A stretch of DNA of 9,486 nucleotides from an uncultured Opitutia bacterium (GTDB lineage Bacteria > Verrucomicrobiota > Verrucomicrobiia > Opitutales > Opitutaceae), in NCBI GenBank assembly GCA_937952235.1, contig CALFZM010000240.1, forward strand, positions 1 to 9,486, in the 5' to 3' direction. Numbering within the stretch: position 1 is the first letter of the stretch; every line of letters starts with the position of its first letter. The translations under genes and the position numbers were made by a program. The notes beneath the pieces are model-generated. The model was given only the letters and a program-made list of their open reading frames with translations. It did not search any database and had not been told where the DNA came from. Shown in pieces: positions 6,582-9,486 of this stretch.

Positions 6582-6617
6582 CACGACTTCGCGGAGGGGA
6601 AACCACTCGTCCCCTCC
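6563..6617 (+). terminator. Two tandem hairpins at the end of the NTF2-like gene
   Basis: The first hairpin pairs GTCGTGC (6563-6569) with GCACGAC (6581-6587) around 11 bases and encloses most of the stop codon (6579-6581). The second pairs GGAGGGGA (6593-6600) with TCCCCTCC (6610-6617) around 9 bases. Both stems are perfect, 7 and 8 bp. No T-run follows either. Together they are a likely transcript end for the plus-strand genes, converging on the sulfatase gene. Confidence 0.45.
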
Positions 6618-6685
6618 AGCGACCGGAAACCAGGGTCCCCCAGCGGCTGAGCCACCTTCAAATCAGCCGTGAAGCCACAGTGAAA

Positions 6686-6761
6686 GGTGGAGCAGCTTGT
6701 CCTCAAGCTGCTGCGGACCGATCCATCGCACGTCAGCCGCCTGGAGACAGGCGGCTCCACC
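6686..6761 (-). repeat. Paired palindromic repeat (BIME-like), copy B, inverted
   Basis: Read on the minus strand this is the same 76-bp element as 21-96, with nine mismatches by hand alignment. Its palindromes are AGCAGCTTG (6691-6699) with CAAGCTGCT (6704-6712) around TCCT, and AGCCGCCTG (6735-6743) with CAGGCGGCT (6748-6756) around GAGA. Two of the nine differences are paired: one stem has GCAGC/GCTGC here and GCGGC/GCCGC in copy A, so pairing is kept. It sits between two genes that converge, in a 301-bp interval (6582-6882) without a gene. The interval also holds the hairpins at 6563-6617, a solitary palindrome at 6804-6830 and a 12-bp palindrome at 6869-6880. Confidence 0.85.
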
Positions 6762-6803
6762 GCAGCGGCATCATTCCGGCGGAGATTCGGCCGTTCGCTC
6801 CGC

Positions 6804-6830
6804 AGCGGCTTGGGGACAAGCCGCTCGACC
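6804..6830 (-). repeat. Solitary palindromic repeat unit (half of the 76-bp element)
   Basis: AGCGGCTTG (6804-6812) pairs with CAAGCCGCT (6817-6825) around GGGA, followed by CGACC, one base off the CCACC boundary of the paired elements. The bases just before it (CTCCGC, 6799 onward) also resemble copy B's flank. It is the same half-type as 70-96 and 6686-6713. Its partner palindrome is absent, so it is a single unit rather than a pair. Confidence 0.7.
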
Positions 6831-6868
6831 TATGCGTGCAGCCGTTTCATCGGCGATTCGAAATCCAA

Positions 6869-6880
6869 CGGCACGTGCCG
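6869..6880 (-). terminator. 12-bp palindrome just after the sulfatase stop
   Basis: CGGCACGTGCCG, a perfect palindrome, begins two bases after the sulfatase stop codon on the minus strand. It could form a 4-bp stem with an ACGT loop, followed by TTGGATTT. It is short, so a role in ending the transcript is a weak suggestion. Confidence 0.25.
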
Positions 6881-6882
6881 GC

Positions 6883-8301
6883 TCAACCGCCCTTGCGCAC
6901 CGGGGGTGCGCGCAGCTTCCAATGCAGGTTGTCCGCACGCCCGGTCTTCATCACTTCGCTGGCGCGGGTGACGAGTTCCGGATGCGTCGCGGCCAGGTTT
7001 GTCTTCTCCGCCGGGTCGGAGCGGAGGTCGAAAAGCTGGATCGGAGCGTCGGGGGTACGCAGGCGCAGCGCCTTCCAGCGGCCGTCGAGCAGCACGGCCT
7101 GGCTGACGCCGTTCTCGTAGAACTCCCAGTAGAGGAACGGGTGCCGCGGCTGCTCCCCGCGACCGAGCAGCGTCGGCACGAAGCTGACGCTGTTGAGTTT
7201 CACCGGGACCGGCGCGCCCGCGAGCTCTGCCGCGGTGCGGAACAGGTCCCCAAAGTAGCCGACGTGCCCCGACACCGTGCCCGGCCGCACCTGGCCCGGC
7301 CACCGCGCGAGGAACGGCACCCGGATGCCGCCGTCGGTGAGGCTGCGCTTGAGCCCGCTGAACGGCCCGCCCGGCGTGAAGAAGGCCGGATCGTAGTTCG
7401 GCCCGCCTTCGCGATGCGGACCGTTGTCGCTGGAAAACATGACCAGGGTGCGCTCGTCGAGCCCGAGCCGCCGGAGGTGGGCGATGAGCGCGCCCACGTC
7501 GCGATCGAGCCGCGTGATCATGGCGGCGTGCGCCTTGGCGGACTCGGACCAGGGCTTGTCGGCGTACTCCCCGAGGTCGGGCACCTCGTTGCCCTCGCCG
7601 AGCTCACGGCTGCGCTCGTTGTTCGCGTGCGGAGTCACGACGGAGTAGAAAAGGAAGAACGGCCGCTCGCGATTGCGCTCCACGAATGCCCGCGCCTCCT
7701 CGGCGAGAAGGTCGCCGGCGTAGACCTGGCGGTTCCGGGAATAACCCGACCCCTCGTGCGATCCGACCTGCACGAGATCGTTCGGCAGCGGGACCTTCTC
7801 CTCGTTGCGGTAGAGGAAACTGGGATAGTGGTTGTGCGCGTGGCCCTGGTTCAGGTAGCCGAAAAAGTAATCGAAGCCCTGCACGTTGGGATGCCCGGTG
7901 GAACCGGGTTCGCCGAGACCCCACTTGCCCACGAGCCCGGTCGCGTAGCCCGCCTGCTGAAGCACCTTCGCGATCGTGACGTCGTCTGCGCGCAGCGTCT
8001 GCGCCGCGCTGCCCCGCGCCCCGGCATTGCCGCGCACCGTGGTGAACCCCAGATGCTGGCCGGTCATCAGCACGCTGCGCGAGGGAGCGCAGACCGTGCT
8101 GCCGGCATAGAATTGGGTGAACCGCATGCCCTCGGCAGCCATCCGGTCGAGATGCGGGGTGCGGATCAGTTTCTGTCCGTAGGACCCGAGTTCGCCGTAG
8201 CCGAGGTCATCGGCGAGGATGAATATCAGGTTGGGCCGCGGTGCCTGGGCGAAGGCCGACGCCACCAGCGCGAGCAACAGGGGCAACAGAGGAAAGCGCA
8301 T
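6883..8301 (-). CDS. Exported sulfatase (formylglycine-dependent, arylsulfatase A-like)
   Basis: A 472-residue sulfatase that removes sulfate esters, probably from sulfated sugars or polysaccharides outside the cytoplasm. The signal peptide is at 1-18 (MRFPLLPLLLALVASAFA). Catalytic features: NLIFILADDLGYGELG (24-39) with metal-binding D31-D32, the formylglycine signature CAPSRSVLMTG (71-81) with C71 as the residue to be oxidised and R75, K126 in GKWGLG, H225 in VTPHAN, D292-N293 in FSSDNGPH, and K318 in SGLKRS. A C-terminal FDLRSDPAEKTNLA (424-437) is typical. The Cys (not Ser) type requires a formylglycine-generating enzyme or an anaerobic maturase, neither of which is here. The ATG at 8301 places the signal peptide first and has GGAG four bases upstream, the clearest ribosome site in the window; an in-frame start at 8388 would add 29 residues. 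It lies 120 bp after iolB with a strong hairpin between. Confidence 0.93.
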   Translation of the reverse strand: MRFPLLPLLLALVASAFAQAPRPNLIFILADDLGYGELGSYGQKLIRTPHLDRMAAEGMRFTQFYAGSTVCAPSRSVLMTGQHLGFTTVRGNAGARGSAAQTLRADDVTIAKVLQQAGYATGLVGKWGLGEPGSTGHPNVQGFDYFFGYLNQGHAHNHYPSFLYRNEEKVPLPNDLVQVGSHEGSGYSRNRQVYAGDLLAEEARAFVERNRERPFFLFYSVVTPHANNERSRELGEGNEVPDLGEYADKPWSESAKAHAAMITRLDRDVGALIAHLRRLGLDERTLVMFSSDNGPHREGGPNYDPAFFTPGGPFSGLKRSLTDGGIRVPFLARWPGQVRPGTVSGHVGYFGDLFRTAAELAGAPVPVKLNSVSFVPTLLGRGEQPRHPFLYWEFYENGVSQAVLLDGRWKALRLRTPDAPIQLFDLRSDPAEKTNLAATHPELVTRASEVMKTGRADNLHWKLRAPPVRKGG

Positions 8302-8355
8302 GATGCTCCAACGGAACACCGCGTGGACGCCGGGGCAATCCCCGCGGGAGGGCGA

Positions 8356-8419
8356 AGCGAGCGGCCGCCGGGGCGAACCCGCCGACACGCAGCGGCGAGG
8401 CGCCGGGCGGCCGCTCGCT
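8356..8419 (-). terminator. 14-bp-stem hairpin between iolB and the sulfatase
   Basis: AGCGAGCGGCCGCC (8356-8369) and GGCGGCCGCTCGCT (8406-8419) are perfect inverted repeats of 14 bp around a 36-nt loop, starting two bases past the iolB stop codon. The loop is itself GC-rich. There is no T-run on the minus strand. It may end or weaken transcription from iolB, or protect the iolB message. A smaller hairpin, CGGGG/CCCCG around CAAT, follows at 8331-8344 in the sulfatase leader. Confidence 0.5.
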
Positions 8420-8421
8420 CG

Positions 8422-9264
8422 TCAGCGGAACTTGTCCCGCATCGCCTGGATCCCGGGAATGCGTTCCAGCAGCGGGTGGTGCGCGGGTTCGAACGACTGG
8501 ATGAGCGAACGCTGGCGACGGCCGACGAGGACCGTGAGGATATAACCGTCGTAACCCGGCGCCCGCACGGTCGGGTGGTAGCCGCGGTCGACCAGGAAGG
8601 TGTCGCCGTGCCGCGTCATCGCCACCGTGGGCTCTCCACCGGGGCCGTCGTAGCAGAACTGCGCGCCGAAGCCGGTCTCCGGTCGGAACCGGTAATGATA
8701 GAGCTCCTCGAAATCCGTCTCCTCCGGCGGGCGCTCCGTGTCGTGCTTGTGCGGCGGATACCCGGACCAGCAGCCCTCGTCACCGTAAAGCTCACTCACG
8801 AGCAGGCGACCGGCACGCCCCGCGCCGTTCTGCCCGAGAATGTGGCAGATGCGCCGCCGGGAGTGCGTCGCCGCGGAGCCCACCTCCACGGCGTCGACCT
8901 CGTCGGGCGTGATCCGAAACGGGGCGAACGGCTGGTCGCAGACGCCGCCCGCGATCGCCACCTCCGTCCCGTCGAGCAGGCCGAGGACGGTGATGCGGGG
9001 GCAGGTGCCGCAATAGACGGAGTCGGCGGCGCCACTCCACAGGTCGGCCCGCCGCCCGACGTTCCGGAAATCCTGGCCGCCGGCCGCCACGTCGGCCCGG
9101 CCGGTCAGCACGACGCACAGCGTCTCGCACCCCGGCACCTCCAGCGTGACCGACTGGCCCGCCGCGAGCCGCAGCAGGTTGAAATAGGTCTGGGTCAGCA
9201 CTCCCGCGCCGGGCACGACGAGCGGTTCGTGGCGGTGGTCCGAGGCGCGTATCAGGAGCGGCAT
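8422..9264 (-). CDS. iolB: 5-deoxy-glucuronate isomerase
   Basis: A 280-residue bicupin protein that converts 5-deoxy-D-glucuronate to 5-dehydro-2-deoxy-D-gluconate, the step after ring opening in myo-inositol breakdown. The metal site of the family is present: YPPHKHD with H172 and H174, the acidic residue in FEELYHYRF (E187), and H230 in DRGYHPTVRAPGYDGYIL. Length is close to the usual 270 or so. The N-terminus MPLLIRAS resembles the common SLLIRP start, which supports the ATG at 9264; in-frame TTG (9327) and GTG starts upstream would add a proline-alanine-rich tail. The leader is C-rich without a Shine-Dalgarno site. KduI belongs to the same Pfam family but lacks the PPHKHD wording. Upstream is a probable sugar nucleotidyltransferase, 102 bp away, and downstream a sulfatase; no other iol gene is in the window. 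Confidence 0.9.
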   Translation of the reverse strand: MPLLIRASDHRHEPLVVPGAGVLTQTYFNLLRLAAGQSVTLEVPGCETLCVVLTGRADVAAGGQDFRNVGRRADLWSGAADSVYCGTCPRITVLGLLDGTEVAIAGGVCDQPFAPFRITPDEVDAVEVGSAATHSRRRICHILGQNGAGRAGRLLVSELYGDEGCWSGYPPHKHDTERPPEETDFEELYHYRFRPETGFGAQFCYDGPGGEPTVAMTRHGDTFLVDRGYHPTVRAPGYDGYILTVLVGRRQRSLIQSFEPAHHPLLERIPGIQAMRDKFR

Positions 9265-9366
9265 GGCAGCGGGGGCGCGGCGGGGCGATCCGGGCGCCGG
9301 AGCCACCGTCGCGTCCGGCACGGCCAAAGTCGAGCCACGGGCGCCCGGAAATTTCCGGACCGGCGG

Positions 9367-9486
9367 CTACGGACCCGCCCAAAGGCGCTCCGGATATTTT
9401 CCGAGCCGAACCAGGTCCGCGATCGCCGCCTCGACGCGCGGCTTGTCCTCGCGATAGGTGACGCCGAACCACTGGCTGCCCGTCGG
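9367..9486 (-). CDS. Probable NDP-sugar nucleotidyltransferase, C-terminal end (partial)
   Basis: The last 39 residues of a protein that continues beyond the window's right edge, ending at a TAG at 9367-9369. The tail SQWFGVTYREDKP, then VEAAIADLVRLGKYPERLW, matches my memory of the C-terminus of bacterial sugar-nucleotide transferases (WFGVTYKEDKP...YPxxLW), which make NDP-sugars from sugar 1-phosphates. With only the tail visible, the activity and sugar cannot be given. It is on the same strand as iolB, whose ATG follows 102 bp after this stop. Confidence 0.6.
   Translation of the reverse strand, partial: PTGSQWFGVTYREDKPRVEAAIADLVRLGKYPERLWAGP

Noticed and set aside
5046..6584. 512-codon minus-strand open frame opposite the propeller and NTF2-like genes
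   Set aside because: It spans two genes that have signal peptides and family patterns, plus the gap between them. Its product is arginine/glycine-rich with no motif.
21..6761. The two inverted 76-bp elements as ends of a composite transposon or invertible segment
   Set aside because: No transposase or recombinase lies between them, the enclosed genes are ordinary metabolic genes, and further related units occur nearby. Dispersed repeats explain them better.
6686..6830. A short CRISPR array
   Set aside because: The units are self-palindromic in alternating orientation with unequal spacing and no cas genes. They are REP-like.
8422..9264. KduI (4-deoxy-5-hexosulose-uronate isomerase) in place of IolB
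   Set aside because: Same Pfam family, but the PPHKHD...EELYHYRF...RGYHPTVRAPGYDGY pattern is that of IolB.

Overview
The window is very GC-rich, and its genes resemble those of Verrucomicrobiota, most likely an Opitutaceae-like bacterium. This placement is an inference from gene content (a secreted formylglycine-type sulfatase, IolB, a DERA/ALDH pair), from starts that mostly lack Shine-Dalgarno sites, and from GC-rich palindromic intergenic repeats. No rRNA, tRNA, CRISPR array, transposase or phage gene is visible. It looks like chromosomal metabolic DNA.

Layout. (1) Positions 1-148 hold a 76-bp pair of palindromes (21-96) beyond the 3' end of the first operon. (2) Positions 149-4952 hold four minus-strand genes read in the order deoC, aldehyde dehydrogenase, short cysteine-less aldehyde-dehydrogenase-like protein, secreted M20 metallopeptidase. 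The gaps are 67, 38 and 67 bp, so they probably form one operon. (3) Positions 4953-5069 are a divergent intergenic region. (4) Positions 5070-6581 hold two plus-strand genes for exported proteins: a beta-propeller-like protein and a small NTF2-like protein, each followed by hairpins. (5) Positions 6582-6882 are a gene-free convergent interval with a second, inverted copy of the 76-bp palindrome pair and a solitary related palindrome. (6) Positions 6883-9486 are minus strand: the end of a probable sugar nucleotidyltransferase, then iolB, then an exported sulfatase.

How the genes may work together. DeoC splits 2-deoxyribose 5-phosphate into glyceraldehyde 3-phosphate and acetaldehyde, and the dehydrogenase next to it could oxidise the aldehyde. 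The two aldehyde dehydrogenase genes look like the two halves of an ALDH16 protein encoded separately: a catalytic subunit of 503 residues and a partner of 288 residues that matches the extra C-terminal domain of ALDH16. DeoC is the longer form that resembles animal DERA. IolB belongs to myo-inositol breakdown, but no other iol gene is in view. The sulfatase points to use of sulfated substrates outside the cytoplasm.

The two most interesting signals are the split ALDH16 beside a DERA-type aldolase, and the paired palindromic repeats, whose two copies are 67/76 identical and include a compensatory base-pair change.
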